Origin: Epilithonimonas vandammei
GTDB lineage: Bacteria > Bacteroidota > Bacteroidia > Flavobacteriales > Weeksellaceae
NCBI RefSeq assembly: GCF_003860525.1
Contig: NZ_CP034161.1
Span: forward strand, 124,001 to 188,000
Direction: 5' to 3'
Length of the DNA: 64,000 bases
The notes beneath the pieces are model-generated. The model was given only the letters and a program-made list of their open reading frames with translations, had not been told where the DNA came from and did no database searches. Below, piece by piece: positions 27,207 through 35,999 of the stretch. The stretch's first letter is position 1, and each line of letters starts with the position of its first letter. A program made the translations under genes and the position numbers.

Positions 27207-28162
27207 AAAAGGTTACTCATAATACGAAAATTTCGTATATTGTATTGACTATCAATCTAATACGTTATGAATAACCTAGATGCAATTTACGATTTTATTT
27301 TAAAGGAATTAAGAAAATTAACCATCAAAGAAAATTTTTATTTCAAACCAATTAAACCAAAATTATCTGATTTAGAGCTCATTGCAATAAATATTTCTGC
27401 GGAATATTTATCGATAGATTCAGAATATCAGTTGTTTAGATACCTCTCTAATTCAAAACTAAAGGGAATGATTGAGAGAAGTGTGTTTAATCGCAGAAAA
27501 AGAAAGCTTTTCTTACACTTGGAAAATATTAGAAAACTTATGGTTGCTAAATTTAATGAGATGGAAACCACTTTTATTGTAGATTCGATGCCTTTAGAAA
27601 TCTGTAAAAACGCAAGAGCGAACCGCTCTAAAATTTGTAAGGAAAATGAATTTTCGTTTCCCAGCAAAGGTTATTGCGCTTCTCAATCGAGTTATTATTA
27701 TGGTTACAAATTACATGCTGTTTGTTCTGTTTCCGGAGTTTTCCAAAGTTTTGATATTTCTACAGCAAGCATTCATGATATTCATTTTTTGCAAGATATC
27801 AAGCATCAAATGAACAATTGTACGCTGATTGGAGACAGGGGTTATTTATCCACCCAAGTGCAAACAGATTTGTTCAATTATGCGAATATAAAGCTGGATA
27901 CACCCATGAGAAACAACCAAAAAAATTATCAAAAACAAAAATATATTTTCAGAAAATCCAGAAAAAGAATTGAGACTTTATTCTCTCAACTTTGCGACCA
28001 ATTTAAAATCAGAAACAATTACGCAAAATCTTTTAACGGTTTTAAAACAAGGGTATTGAGCAAAATAACAGCATTAACTTTCATTCAGTTTGTAAATGTT
28101 TTTGTTTTCAGTAGAAAAATGAATAGACTTAAAATTGAATTAATTTAATAATGCACTACGAG
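27190..28162 (+). mobile_element. IS982-family insertion sequence in the 3' end of hemD
   Basis: The terminal inverted repeats are CCCGTAGTGCATTAT (27190-27204) and its counterpart ATAATGCACTACGAG (28148-28162), matching at 14 of 15 positions. A perfect 9-bp target duplication TTAATATTA flanks it (27181-27189 and 28163-28171). The element is 973 bp and carries one intact transposase gene. The clean duplication means the insertion is simple and probably recent. Confidence 0.92.
27267..28148 (+). CDS. IS982-family transposase
   Basis: This 293-residue DDE transposase begins MNNLDAIYDFILKELRKLT. The catalytic acidic residues are seen in FIVDSMPLEICKNAR, IGDRGYLS and FRKSRKRIETLFSQL. The length is typical and the frame is intact. 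It belongs to a different IS982 branch from the copy at 31.2 kb, as the two proteins differ strongly. Confidence 0.9.
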   Translation: MNNLDAIYDFILKELRKLTIKENFYFKPIKPKLSDLELIAINISAEYLSIDSEYQLFRYLSNSKLKGMIERSVFNRRKRKLFLHLENIRKLMVAKFNEMETTFIVDSMPLEICKNARANRSKICKENEFSFPSKGYCASQSSYYYGYKLHAVCSVSGVFQSFDISTASIHDIHFLQDIKHQMNNCTLIGDRGYLSTQVQTDLFNYANIKLDTPMRNNQKNYQKQKYIFRKSRKRIETLFSQLCDQFKIRNNYAKSFNGFKTRVLSKITALTFIQFVNVFVFSRKMNRLKIELI

Positions 28163-28199
28163 TTAATATTAATTTTAGTTCAAAGTAAAAGTTTTGAAG

Positions 28200-28332
28200 A
28201 TTACATAAATTAATAGCGTCGGGCTTCATCCCGATGTCGATTATTATAAGCAAATAGGCTTTAGCCAAAATCTAAGTTTCGACTAAAGCCTCTTAGAAAT
28301 TATATTTTTAAAATGGGTTAAAGCCCATTTCT
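28200..28332. repeat. Intergenic cluster of three small hairpins before hemE
   Basis: Three short inverted repeats lie in a row: CGGG/CCCG (28220-28233), AGGCTTTAG/CTAAAGCCT (28256-28291) and AAATGGG/CCCATTT (28311-28330). No gene is seen in the 260 bp between the IS and hemE. They look like REP-type intergenic elements, and the last lies about 95 bp before the hemE start. Confidence 0.5.
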
Positions 28333-28425
28333 ATTGATGTTTTTAGTTGTTGCAAAATTTGCAATAACTCATTTTAAACGAACCGTTGCAAAAAAAGCAA
28401 CAGTTGAAAATAATTAAAAATAAAA

Positions 28426-29451
28426 ATGATTAAAAACGACCTATATTTAAAGGCACTTCGCGGAGAAACCGTAGAAAGACCGCCAGTTTGGATGATGAGA
28501 CAAGCGGGAAGATACCTGCCAGAATTTATCGCATTGCGCGACAAATACGACTTTTTCACAAGATGCCAAACGCCGGAATTGGCTTCGGAAATCACGGTGC
28601 AGCCAATTAGAAGATTTCCTCTAGACGCGGCGATTTTGTTCTCCGATATTTTGGTGGTTCCGCAAGCAATGGGAATCGATTTCAAAATGAAAGAATCGGT
28701 TGGACCTTGGCTGGATGAACCTATCAGAACTGCTGAACAAGTTGATAACGTTATCGTTCCCGATGTAAATGATACTTTGGGTTACGTTTTCGATGCGATA
28801 GAAATGACTTTGGAGAAACTGGATAACGAGATTCCTTTGATTGGATTCGCCGGTTCACCTTGGACGATTTTCTGTTATTGTATCGAAGGAAGAGGTTCTA
28901 AGGATTTCAATATTGCGAAATCGTTTTGTTTTTTACAGCCAGAAGCGGCGCACAAATTATTACAAAAAATCACTGATACAACAATTGCTTACCTGAAAAG
29001 AAAGGTCCAAAAAGGGGTTTCTGCTGTTCAGGTTTTCGATTCTTGGGGCGGAATGCTTTCGCCGGCAGATTATCAGGAATTTTCTTGGCAATATATCAAT
29101 CAAATTGTTGAAGCATTGGCACCTTTGACTCACGTTGTGGTCTTTGGAAAAGGCTGTTGGTTTGCGTTGGACGAGATGACAAAATCCAAAGCGTCTGCAG
29201 TTGGTGTGGATTGGACAATTACGCCGGAATTAGCGAGACAATTCACAAATCACTCTGTAACTTTGCAAGGGAATTTCGACCCATCAAGATTACACTCGAA
29301 GCCAGCAACCATTAGAAAAATGGTTCACGAAATGATTAACCGTTTTGGAAAAGATAAATACATCGTTAATCTCGGGCACGGGATTTTACCAAATATTCCT
29401 GTTGAAAATGCCGAAGCTTTTATAAAAGCGGTGGTTGAATGGAAACCATAA
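28426..29451 (+). CDS. hemE: Uroporphyrinogen decarboxylase
   Basis: This 341-residue enzyme removes four carboxyl groups from uroporphyrinogen III to give coproporphyrinogen III. The N-terminal signature [17 protein letters not shown] is intact, as are [17 protein letters not shown] with the catalytic Asp and the late [18 protein letters not shown] motif. It follows hemD in the same direction but is now separated from it by the IS and repeats, so it needs its own promoter. Confidence 0.97.
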   Translation: MIKNDLYLKALRGETVERPPVWMMRQAGRYLPEFIALRDKYDFFTRCQTPELASEITVQPIRRFPLDAAILFSDILVVPQAMGIDFKMKESVGPWLDEPIRTAEQVDNVIVPDVNDTLGYVFDAIEMTLEKLDNEIPLIGFAGSPWTIFCYCIEGRGSKDFNIAKSFCFLQPEAAHKLLQKITDTTIAYLKRKVQKGVSAVQVFDSWGGMLSPADYQEFSWQYINQIVEALAPLTHVVVFGKGCWFALDEMTKSKASAVGVDWTITPELARQFTNHSVTLQGNFDPSRLHSKPATIRKMVHEMINRFGKDKYIVNLGHGILPNIPVENAEAFIKAVVEWKP

Positions 29452-29456
29452 ACAAC

Positions 29457-29490
29457 AAAAAATGAGCAAAATAATTTGCTCATTTTTTTA
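29457..29490 (+). terminator. Bidirectional terminator between hemE and a small secreted protein gene
   Basis: AAATGAGCAAA and TTTGCTCATTT form an 11-bp stem with a four-base loop (about 29460-29485), flanked by A and T runs. It overlaps the stop of the convergent gene at 29488. Confidence 0.85.
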
Positions 29491-29787
29491 TTCTAATTGT
29501 CCAGTCGCTGGTTCCTGAGGTTTTAATGATTCGTTATTCAAACCATCTCTTGTTGGTTGCATTCTTTTCCTAGTTTTATCATCTTCAATTTTCTGTCTTT
29601 GATTAAGATTGAATGTATCTTTCTTACTCATTTCCATAGTTTGATAAGATGTATCCATTTTCATCTCCGTCGATTTCAGATTTTTCTCTGCTTTCGATCT
29701 CATATTATCTTTTTTGGGAGTCGTTTGTGCGTTCATCAATAATGTTCCAAACATTAGAAACGTTCCCGTTATCATTAACTTTTTCAT
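29488..29787 (-). CDS. Small secreted protein of unknown function
   Basis: The 99-residue product has a clear signal peptide (MKKLMITGTFLMFGTLLMNAQ, cleaved near residue 20) and a hydrophilic mature part rich in Lys, Met, Thr and Gln with no cysteine. It is probably periplasmic and disordered. I recognise no family. It lies alone between convergent hemE and a YkgJ-family gene in the same direction. Confidence 0.65.
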   Translation of the reverse strand: MKKLMITGTFLMFGTLLMNAQTTPKKDNMRSKAEKNLKSTEMKMDTSYQTMEMSKKDTFNLNQRQKIEDDKTRKRMQPTRDGLNNESLKPQEPATGQLE

Positions 29788-29884
29788 AACAATTTATTTA
29801 GTGTTAATAAGAAGTCTCAAACACTAAACCATATTATGTTAAATTTAAGAAGCTATAAGATTTTTGGGAAAAATTTAGTAAAGC

Positions 29885-30373
29885 TTACTTATCCAGTAGA
29901 CTCCTCATTTTTTCCACGAAAACATAAGCAGCGGGACAGATCAATGTATTTTTAAGAGTCAAGTTATTGATCTGATATATCTTCTTGCGATCTGTGTGAG
30001 GATATTCCCGACAAGCTTTGGGACGAACATCATAGATTGAGCAAGTATTATCACCATTCAGGAAAAAGCAAGGTAAATTTTGAAGGACTTTATCATTGTC
30101 TTCATCCACTCGCAGAAACTTAGACTCAAAATCAGATTGTTTCATTCTGAGATGTTTGGATATTCTCTCGATATCTTTTTCTGTGTAAAGTGGACCTGTT
30201 GTTTTACAGCAATTCGCACAACTAAGACAGTCTATTTCCTCAAAGGTTTCTTCGTGTTTTTCTACAACCAAATAATCCAGATTTTTCGGCGGTTTCTTTT
30301 TGAGTCCTTCCAAGAATTTTTTGTGGTCTTTCTGTTTTTGTTGTGCTTGTTTTTTATAGAAATCAAGGTCCAT
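29885..30373 (-). CDS. YkgJ family cysteine cluster protein
   Basis: This 162-residue cytoplasmic protein carries the CxxCxxCC cluster of the family (DCLSCANCCKTTG, about residues 48-60), followed by CFFLNGDNTCSIYDVRPKAC and a last Cys in NTLICPAA. These cysteines are predicted to bind zinc or iron. The N-terminus is a Lys/Gln-rich helix. The function of the family is unknown; proximity to heme genes does not prove a link. Confidence 0.85.
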   Translation of the reverse strand: MDLDFYKKQAQQKQKDHKKFLEGLKKKPPKNLDYLVVEKHEETFEEIDCLSCANCCKTTGPLYTEKDIERISKHLRMKQSDFESKFLRVDEDNDKVLQNLPCFFLNGDNTCSIYDVRPKACREYPHTDRKKIYQINNLTLKNTLICPAAYVFVEKMRSLLDK

Positions 30374-30394
30374 TCTGCAAAATTAGTGGTTTTC

Positions 30395-30603
30395 TTAGGA
30401 AAACACTAAATAATATAATCCGCACCAAAGTAATGAGAATCCGTTTACAAATAGAAATGAAGATTTTAAATCTTGTTTATTCTTCTTTACAAAATGTTTG
30501 TACAGCGTAACAGCAATAAATCCCAAGATAACTAAAGTCGGTAAAAGAGTGAATGTGTACGTAATTATGCTTTTATCAAATATACAAAAAATGAGAATAT
30601 CAT
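30395..30603 (-). pseudogene. Small two-helix membrane protein, start unclear or frameshifted
   Basis: On the minus strand an open frame ending at 30395 encodes two hydrophobic helices (TFTLLPTLVILGFIAVTLY and FLFVNGFSLLWCGLYYLVF) separated by a basic loop. It has no ATG between its upstream stop and the helices. A short ATG frame (MIFSFFVYLIKA) starts near 30603 in another phase and ends where the first helix begins. A one-base frameshift would join them. It is either a decayed gene or one with a rare start such as ATA at 30568. Confidence 0.35.
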
Positions 30604-30623
30604 CTTTTTAACTTCTATTTCCA

Positions 30624-30631
30624 TAACTTTG
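30624..30631 (+). promoter_or_regulatory. -7 promoter box of the truncated globin gene (TAACTTTG)
   Basis: The box lies five bases before the ATG at 30637, suggesting a leaderless or nearly leaderless mRNA. Confidence 0.45.
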
Positions 30632-30636
30632 TAATT

Positions 30637-31020
30637 ATGAATGACATCACAACACGCCAGGACGTGGAATTATTAGTAAATCGTTTTTATGACCAGGTGA
30701 TAAAAGATGACTTAATTGGATTCTTTTTCACTGACATTGCAAAAATAGACCTCAGCAAGCATCTTCCGAAAATGTATAATTTTTGGGAAAGCATTTTACT
30801 GGGAAATCCTGTTTATGAAGGAAACCCTATGCGTGTTCATTTTCCCCTGAATGAAGTTACTGCGATGGAAGAAAAACATTTCAACCGCTGGCTGCAGGTT
30901 TGGGAGAAGACCGTGCACGATAATTTTGAAGGCGAAAATGCTGAAACTGCTATTACCAGAGCTTTGAATATTGCCAGAATTATGAGCTACAAAATGACAA
31001 ATGCGAGAAGTAGTGAGTAA
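30637..31020 (+). CDS. Group III truncated hemoglobin
   Basis: This 127-residue protein has the two-over-two globin pattern of group III (HbP): an early FYDQVIKDDLIGFFF, the MYNFWESILLGNPVYEGNPMRVH region with aromatic distal residues, and the proximal heme ligand His in EEKHFNRWLQVWEKTV. It binds heme in the cytoplasm. Roles in oxygen or nitric-oxide chemistry are proposed for relatives but not proved. The gene stands alone. Confidence 0.9.
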   Translation: MNDITTRQDVELLVNRFYDQVIKDDLIGFFFTDIAKIDLSKHLPKMYNFWESILLGNPVYEGNPMRVHFPLNEVTAMEEKHFNRWLQVWEKTVHDNFEGENAETAITRALNIARIMSYKMTNARSSE

Positions 31021-31039
31021 GATAATTTTGTAACGTCGA

Positions 31040-31165
31040 ATTGCACGCAGCCCGGCCTGAGTGGAGCTCTTTTTCTGCTATTGCGATTGTAGTAGATTTG
31101 TAATAAATACCTGACTTTATTCGCAATGGCAGAAAAAAGCGGGAACGGAGGACGGAAAAGCTGCC
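31040..31165. repeat. Dispersed intergenic repeat with large inverted arms
   Basis: GCTCTTTTTCTGCTATTGCGA (31066-31086) pairs almost fully with TCGCAATGGCAGAAAAAAGC (31121-31140). Upstream, GCAGCCCGGCCTGAGTGGAG (31047-31066) matches 17 of 20 bases of the piece at 12065-12084. It is a REP-like element; an IS982 copy has inserted just after it. Confidence 0.6.
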
Positions 31166-31184
31166 ATAAAAAAAATATTAAATA

Positions 31185-32215
31185 ACCTGAGTTCGGGTTA
31201 AGCGAAGTTCAAAAATAATTGACCGTCATTTACTTTTTTCAAGTTGAGTGACGGTTTTTTTGGAAAGAAACAATAGGCTGTTAGTCCTCCCAAAATATTG
31301 ATCATAAAATTATTGACGCTTCTGTGTCGGGTGTGTTCCACTTGACAATGGTTTTTTAGTTCATCATTAATCGTTTCAATTATGGCTCTTTTTCGGAGTA
31401 AAATCTTATCTTCCATTTTCATAATATGATTTTTCATATTTTTTCTAAGTTTAGTGAAAAGCTGTATTCCATCTGCAAAAAGCATCTCCCAAAGCGCTTT
31501 TGAAAGGTAACCTTTATCTGCAAATACTTTTCCAAAAAGTTGTTTAGTCATTTTCTTAATATGTTTTGGATTTCTGTCATCCACATTTCCTTTCGTTAAA
31601 TAAAAGGATAAAAGTTCCCCTTTTTCGTTGCAAAGCAAATGCAGTTTAAACCCGTAAAACCAACCCATCGAAGATTTTCCACGTTCTGCCAAACCTTTGA
31701 AAACCTTATGATTGTGAATTCTTTGGTTACGGCAGACTTTCAATGTTGTACTATCCATAAAGCTAATTCCAGTACATTTTCCTAATCCTTTTTCTCTCAA
31801 AAATAATGCAAAGACCACAAAACTTCTTTGCTGCAATTCCACAAACCTGTTGTAAGAAAGGCTTTTCGGGAACAAATCTTTCCAATATCCGCAAACAATT
31901 TCTTTATAGTAATGCTTGAAAGTTTTGTGTGCTCCTAAATGAAAGCCTATCATAATAGTAATAATTTCAGAATCGGACATTAAACAAGATCGATTTCTTC
32001 TTTTCTTATTATCTCCAGCCGCATTTAATTTCAAATTTTTGATTTGCAAATCAAATTCTTTACAAAAATCATCAATCTGTACAAAAATAGTTGTAATTTG
32101 GTCTTTCAAAATCATAAGTAATAATTCGTTAAATATTTGAATTTCAGAAACTTAAATATACGAATTATTACTTTTCATTGCAAATTTTATTTCATTTCTT
32201 ATCCCGAACTCAGGT
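31185..32215 (-). mobile_element. IS982-family insertion sequence (second, different copy)
   Basis: The terminal inverted repeats are ACCTGAGTTCGGGTTAAG (from 31185) and the reverse complement of ACCTGAGTTCGGGATAAG (to 32215), with one difference. A 6-bp target duplication TAAATA flanks it (31179-31184 and 32216-32221). The element is 1031 bp with one intact transposase gene. Confidence 0.9.
31198..32115 (-). CDS. IS982-family transposase
   Basis: This 305-residue protein is a classic IS982 DDE transposase. It shows CLMSDSEIITIMIGFHLGAHK, the catalytic FMDSTTLKVCRNQRIHNHK, VFADKGYLSKALWE and LLRKRAIIETINDELKN. The frame is complete. The start MILKDQITTIF lies 100 bp inside the right inverted repeat, which leaves room for a promoter. 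Confidence 0.93.
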   Translation of the reverse strand: MILKDQITTIFVQIDDFCKEFDLQIKNLKLNAAGDNKKRRNRSCLMSDSEIITIMIGFHLGAHKTFKHYYKEIVCGYWKDLFPKSLSYNRFVELQQRSFVVFALFLREKGLGKCTGISFMDSTTLKVCRNQRIHNHKVFKGLAERGKSSMGWFYGFKLHLLCNEKGELLSFYLTKGNVDDRNPKHIKKMTKQLFGKVFADKGYLSKALWEMLFADGIQLFTKLRKNMKNHIMKMEDKILLRKRAIIETINDELKNHCQVEHTRHRSVNNFMINILGGLTAYCFFPKKPSLNLKKVNDGQLFLNFA

Positions 32216-32285
32216 TAAATAGCTTTCGATGTCGTCAAACAGCTGCCAAAAACATAACATCATGGTTTGTAAACCTCAAATAATT

Positions 32286-32615
32286 CTAGAAATTAAGATG
32301 CTGTAACTGGAAATCTATCCAATCGGTAAGCATGTGAAAGAGTAAAGCAATGCCAATAATCCTAACATTTCCTCTGAAAAATAAAAATATTACATAGATA
32401 CTCATTGCCCATACCGTGTGGAGCGGATGAAAATTGATACTGCATCTGTCTGGGGCAAAAACAGGTGTACTCAGTAGATGATCTGCATCTACCAACATTG
32501 TTCCAAGCATAATGAAATAGGCCTTTTTCCAGTCTTTCCTAAAAAAGATGTAGGCCAAAACCAATGGAAAACAAAAGTGCAGAAAATAGTGGATGACTGG
32601 TCTTATATAATCCAT
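32286..32615 (-). CDS. DUF6122 family membrane protein
   Basis: This 109-residue protein has about four hydrophobic helices. Conserved-looking histidines and aspartates sit in VIHYFLHFCFPL, MLVDADHLLS, NFHPLHTVW and FHMLTDWIDF, a pattern resembling membrane-bound metal-dependent hydrolases of the YdjM kind. The function is unknown. Its start directly adjoins the stop of the DNA alkylation repair gene, so the two are in one operon. Confidence 0.75.
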   Translation of the reverse strand: MDYIRPVIHYFLHFCFPLVLAYIFFRKDWKKAYFIMLGTMLVDADHLLSTPVFAPDRCSINFHPLHTVWAMSIYVIFLFFRGNVRIIGIALLFHMLTDWIDFQLQHLNF

Positions 32616-33338
32616 TTATATTCTCCCTTTAAGATAATTTTTTCTTACTTCTTCTTCCAATTTCTCAATCGCATAACGGAGACAAGTTCTGGGCATTTCT
32701 TTGTAATGAAGATTGAGGAAATCTAATAATTCTTTTTCGTTCATTTTTCCCATTTCTCGGAGAAGCCAACCGTTAGCTTTGTGCATTAGATCGTGTGGAT
32801 GTTTCAGGTTTTTGAGAGCGAAGTTTTTGGTTAATTCAAATTGTCCTTTTTTGATGTGATGCATTGTTCCGACAATCGCCATTCGCATTTCCCACATATT
32901 TTTCGAATCAGAAAGTTTTTCTAATATTTTAGAATCCTGATTTTCAAAACAATATCGACCTAAAATTTTATAACACGATGTATCAACCAAATCCCAATTG
33001 TTGATATGTTTTGTATGTTTCAGATAAAAATTAATGATTTCTTTTTGCTTGATTTTATCCTTAGTTTTCTCAAATTGATGAACCAAAATCAGCAAAGCCG
33101 TCAGACGATGTTCGTGAATTTTTGAAGATAATAATTCAATGAGTTCTTCAAGAAAAATCTTACTATAAAATTCTTTTGCTACACTTCTCTGGTCCGGAAC
33201 AGCAACGCCAATAAAAACATCACCTTCTCCATATTCTCCTTTTCCGGTTTTGAAAAAAGTTTGCATAATTTCAGCTTTTCCTGGAATCGAAAGTTCCTGG
33301 AGCGCTGTCTTTATCTCTGAGACAATAGATTGATTCAT
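32616..33338 (-). CDS. DNA alkylation repair protein (AlkD-like)
   Basis: This 240-residue all-helical protein of the HEAT-like repeat family resembles DNA glycosylases that remove alkylated bases without base flipping. Characteristic pieces are VFIGVAVPDQRSVAKEF, INNWDLVDTSCYKILG, LSDSKNMWEMRMAIVGTMH and HKANGWLLREMGK, including the conserved Trp-Asp pair (NNWDLVD). It sits in an operon between a Na+/H+ antiporter, whose stop overlaps it by four bases, and a DUF6122 gene. Confidence 0.9.
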   Translation of the reverse strand: MNQSIVSEIKTALQELSIPGKAEIMQTFFKTGKGEYGEGDVFIGVAVPDQRSVAKEFYSKIFLEELIELLSSKIHEHRLTALLILVHQFEKTKDKIKQKEIINFYLKHTKHINNWDLVDTSCYKILGRYCFENQDSKILEKLSDSKNMWEMRMAIVGTMHHIKKGQFELTKNFALKNLKHPHDLMHKANGWLLREMGKMNEKELLDFLNLHYKEMPRTCLRYAIEKLEEEVRKNYLKGRI

Positions 33339-34612
33339 TTCTCTTCGGAAATTTCCATTATTTTCTCTTCTGTCGCAATCTTTTTAGGATTTGCCACTTT
33401 CGCAATGGTCAATCCCTGAACGATAATTGAAAATACCACCACACAATAGGTAATGCTAATGATAATCTGACTGTATTCATTGACCGGAATGGATAGTGCC
33501 AAAGCAATAGAAACGCCTCCTCTGATTCCGCCCCAAACCAAAACTTTCACCGTTTGCGGACTGAACCGATATTTGAAAGCCATAAATTTTGTCGGAACAA
33601 AAATCGCAACCCAACGTGCTAATAGAACTATCGAAATACAAATTCCGCCAGCAACGAGATATTCATTTAAATCCTTGATTAACAGTAGCTCAAAACCAAT
33701 AAATAAGAATAGAACCGCGTTCATAATCTCGTCAATCAGCTCCCAGAATTTGATGAGATAATCCTGTGTTTCGGATTTCATTTTAAAACTTTCGCTGAAA
33801 TTCCCCATAAATAATCCGGCAGCAACCATTGCCAAAGGCGCAGAAATATGCATCTCGCGGGCAATCAGATAACCACCCATAACGACTGATAATGTGATGA
33901 GTACGGAAATGATATAGTCATCTACAACCCGTAAAGCTCTAGAAGCAGAATATCCGAGAAGAACGCCCAATAATAAACCGCCACCCGCCTCACGAAGTAA
34001 AAGCAAACCTATATTTTCTACATTCAAATCAATGTCTTTGCCGATTGCCAATTGAAGAACGACCGTAAAAACGACTACTGCCATCCCATCATTAAATAAA
34101 GATTCGCCGGCAACTTTGGTTTCCAAAGATTTTGACACATTCGCTTGTTTCAGAATACTGAGAACCGCAACCGGATCTGTAGGAGAAATCAATGCGCCAA
34201 AAACCAAACAATAGATAAACGGCATCTGAATCCCAACCAAAGGCAAAAGATAAAAAGCACCAAAAGCCACCGCAAAAGTTGAAATAATGACACCAACTGT
34301 AGAAAATATCACAACTGGACCGAATTGCTCTTTTAAATCCTTGATATTGACGTGGATTCCTCCTGCAAATAATAAGAAATTCAGCATCGCACCCATCAGA
34401 ACTTCGGTGAAATCCAGACTGTTTACCAGTTTTATTAAACCGTTGGTCGTTTTGGGTAAAAAATTATCTCCAGAAGCTACCAAAATTACAGAAACGATGA
34501 TGGCTATTACCATAATCCCAATAGTACTCGGTAATTTGAGAACTCTATAATTGATATATGCGAATAAAGACGCTAGAACGATTAATACTGAGAATGAGTA
34601 ATATAACTCCAT
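33335..34612 (-). CDS. Sodium:proton antiporter, CPA1 family
   Basis: This 425-residue protein has 11-12 membrane helices. Ion-site motifs include GALISPTDPVAVLSILK, ESLFNDGMAVVVFTVV and WGGIRGGVSIALALS. It exchanges Na+ or K+ for H+ at the inner membrane. The short cytoplasmic tail after VANPKK is charged. It is the first gene of a three-gene operon with AlkD-like and DUF6122 genes; the functional connection is not obvious. Confidence 0.9.
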   Translation of the reverse strand: MELYYSFSVLIVLASLFAYINYRVLKLPSTIGIMVIAIIVSVILVASGDNFLPKTTNGLIKLVNSLDFTEVLMGAMLNFLLFAGGIHVNIKDLKEQFGPVVIFSTVGVIISTFAVAFGAFYLLPLVGIQMPFIYCLVFGALISPTDPVAVLSILKQANVSKSLETKVAGESLFNDGMAVVVFTVVLQLAIGKDIDLNVENIGLLLLREAGGGLLLGVLLGYSASRALRVVDDYIISVLITLSVVMGGYLIAREMHISAPLAMVAAGLFMGNFSESFKMKSETQDYLIKFWELIDEIMNAVLFLFIGFELLLIKDLNEYLVAGGICISIVLLARWVAIFVPTKFMAFKYRFSPQTVKVLVWGGIRGGVSIALALSIPVNEYSQIIISITYCVVVFSIIVQGLTIAKVANPKKIATEEKIMEISEEK

Positions 34613-34673
34613 TAATATAGTTGATGGTTATTGGTGGATGATTGTTGGTTTTGCATAAAGTTAAGTTTAAAAT

Positions 34674-35885
34674 TTAATTTTCCTCATCATCAAAATACTC
34701 GAACAGGAAATCATTGTAAGGAAAGCGAGAGATGTGGATTCTGTGAACCTCATCATAAATCATTTTCTTCATTTCCGGGAAGTTTTCCTTGGTCAAAGCA
34801 GAGATGAAAACTGTCGGATTTTTGGATTTTGCCATCCATGTTTTTTTCCATTCTTCCAAAGAGATATTCTTTTTGGATGAAGGTGTCAAATCATCTTCAT
34901 CTTTTTTCTCGTAACTGAAATCGTCAATCTTATTGAAAACCATAATCATCGGTTTCTGATGTGCATCAATTTCCTGAAGAATCTGATTAACAGAGGCAAT
35001 ATGATCTTCAAAACTTTCATGCGAAATATCCACCACGTGAATCAGCAGATCCGCTTCACGAACCTCATCCAGCGTCGATTTGAAAGATTCTACCAATTGT
35101 GTTGGTAATTTTCTGATGAATCCAACTGTATCCGTCAAAAGAAATGGAAGATTGCCAATCACCACCTTTCTAACAGTTGTGTCTAAGGTTGCAAACAACT
35201 TATTTTCCGCAAAAACATCCGATTTGGACAACGCATTCATCAAGGTTGATTTCCCAACATTCGTATACCCAACCAAAGATACACGCACCATTTTACCGCG
35301 ATTCTGACGTTGGGTTGACATTTGTTTGTCAATGGTTTTCAGCTTGTCTTTGAGCAAGGTAATTCGGTCACGGATAATCCTTCTGTCGGTTTCGATTTCC
35401 GTTTCCCCCGGACCACGCATCCCGATTCCCCCTTTCTGTCGCTCAAGGTGGGTCCACATTCTTGTTAATCGTGGTAAAAGATATTGATACTGCGCCAGCT
35501 CAACCTGAGTTCTTGCATAAGAAGTCTGTGCTCTTTGGGCAAAAATATCGAGAATAAGATTGGTTCTGTCCAAGATTTTGACCTCCATTTCTCTCTCCAG
35601 ATTTTTAAGCTGTGAAGGCGACAATTCATCATCAAAAATCACAGTTCCGATTCCGTTTTCCTTCACATATTCCTTTATTTCTAGAGCTTTCCCGCTTCCT
35701 ACAAAGGTTTTGGAATCCGGCTGTGTGAGTTTTTGTGTAAATCTTTTATCGACTGTCGCACCGGCTGTGAAAGCCAGAAACTCCAGCTCGTCCATATATT
35801 CTTTCAGTTTACTTTCGTCCTGATTTTGGGTGACAAGGCCTACCAAAACCGCTCTTTCATACTGATGTTCTTTCTTTTCTAACAT
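34674..35885 (-). CDS. hflX: GTPase HflX
   Basis: This 403-residue protein has the HflX N-terminal domain with FVGSGKALEIKEYV and FDDELSPSQLKNLE, the arginine-rich GGIGMRGPGETEIETDRR linker, and the G domain: G1 SLVGYTNVGKSTLMNAL, G3 DTVGFIRKLP and G4 NKID. HflX splits stalled ribosomes under stress. It ends in an acidic tail (YFDDEEN) and contains a lineage-specific acidic insertion (KKDEDDLTPSSKK) in the G domain. Confidence 0.95.
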   Translation of the reverse strand: MLEKKEHQYERAVLVGLVTQNQDESKLKEYMDELEFLAFTAGATVDKRFTQKLTQPDSKTFVGSGKALEIKEYVKENGIGTVIFDDELSPSQLKNLEREMEVKILDRTNLILDIFAQRAQTSYARTQVELAQYQYLLPRLTRMWTHLERQKGGIGMRGPGETEIETDRRIIRDRITLLKDKLKTIDKQMSTQRQNRGKMVRVSLVGYTNVGKSTLMNALSKSDVFAENKLFATLDTTVRKVVIGNLPFLLTDTVGFIRKLPTQLVESFKSTLDEVREADLLIHVVDISHESFEDHIASVNQILQEIDAHQKPMIMVFNKIDDFSYEKKDEDDLTPSSKKNISLEEWKKTWMAKSKNPTVFISALTKENFPEMKKMIYDEVHRIHISRFPYNDFLFEYFDDEEN

Positions 35886-35933
35886 TTAAAATTGATAAAT
35901 TTTCTAATTCTGACAAGATACTATTTTTCGACA

Positions 35934-35961
35934 AAAAAACCAAAGAATATCTTTGGTTTTA
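35934..35961 (-). terminator. Terminator after the OsmC-family gene
   Basis: AAAACCAAAGA and TCTTTGGTTTT form an 11-bp stem with a three-base loop; read leftward it is followed by a T run. Confidence 0.8.
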
Positions 35962-35999
35962 CAATTTCTGACTTTAATAAATCAGTAGTTCCAAGTGTT

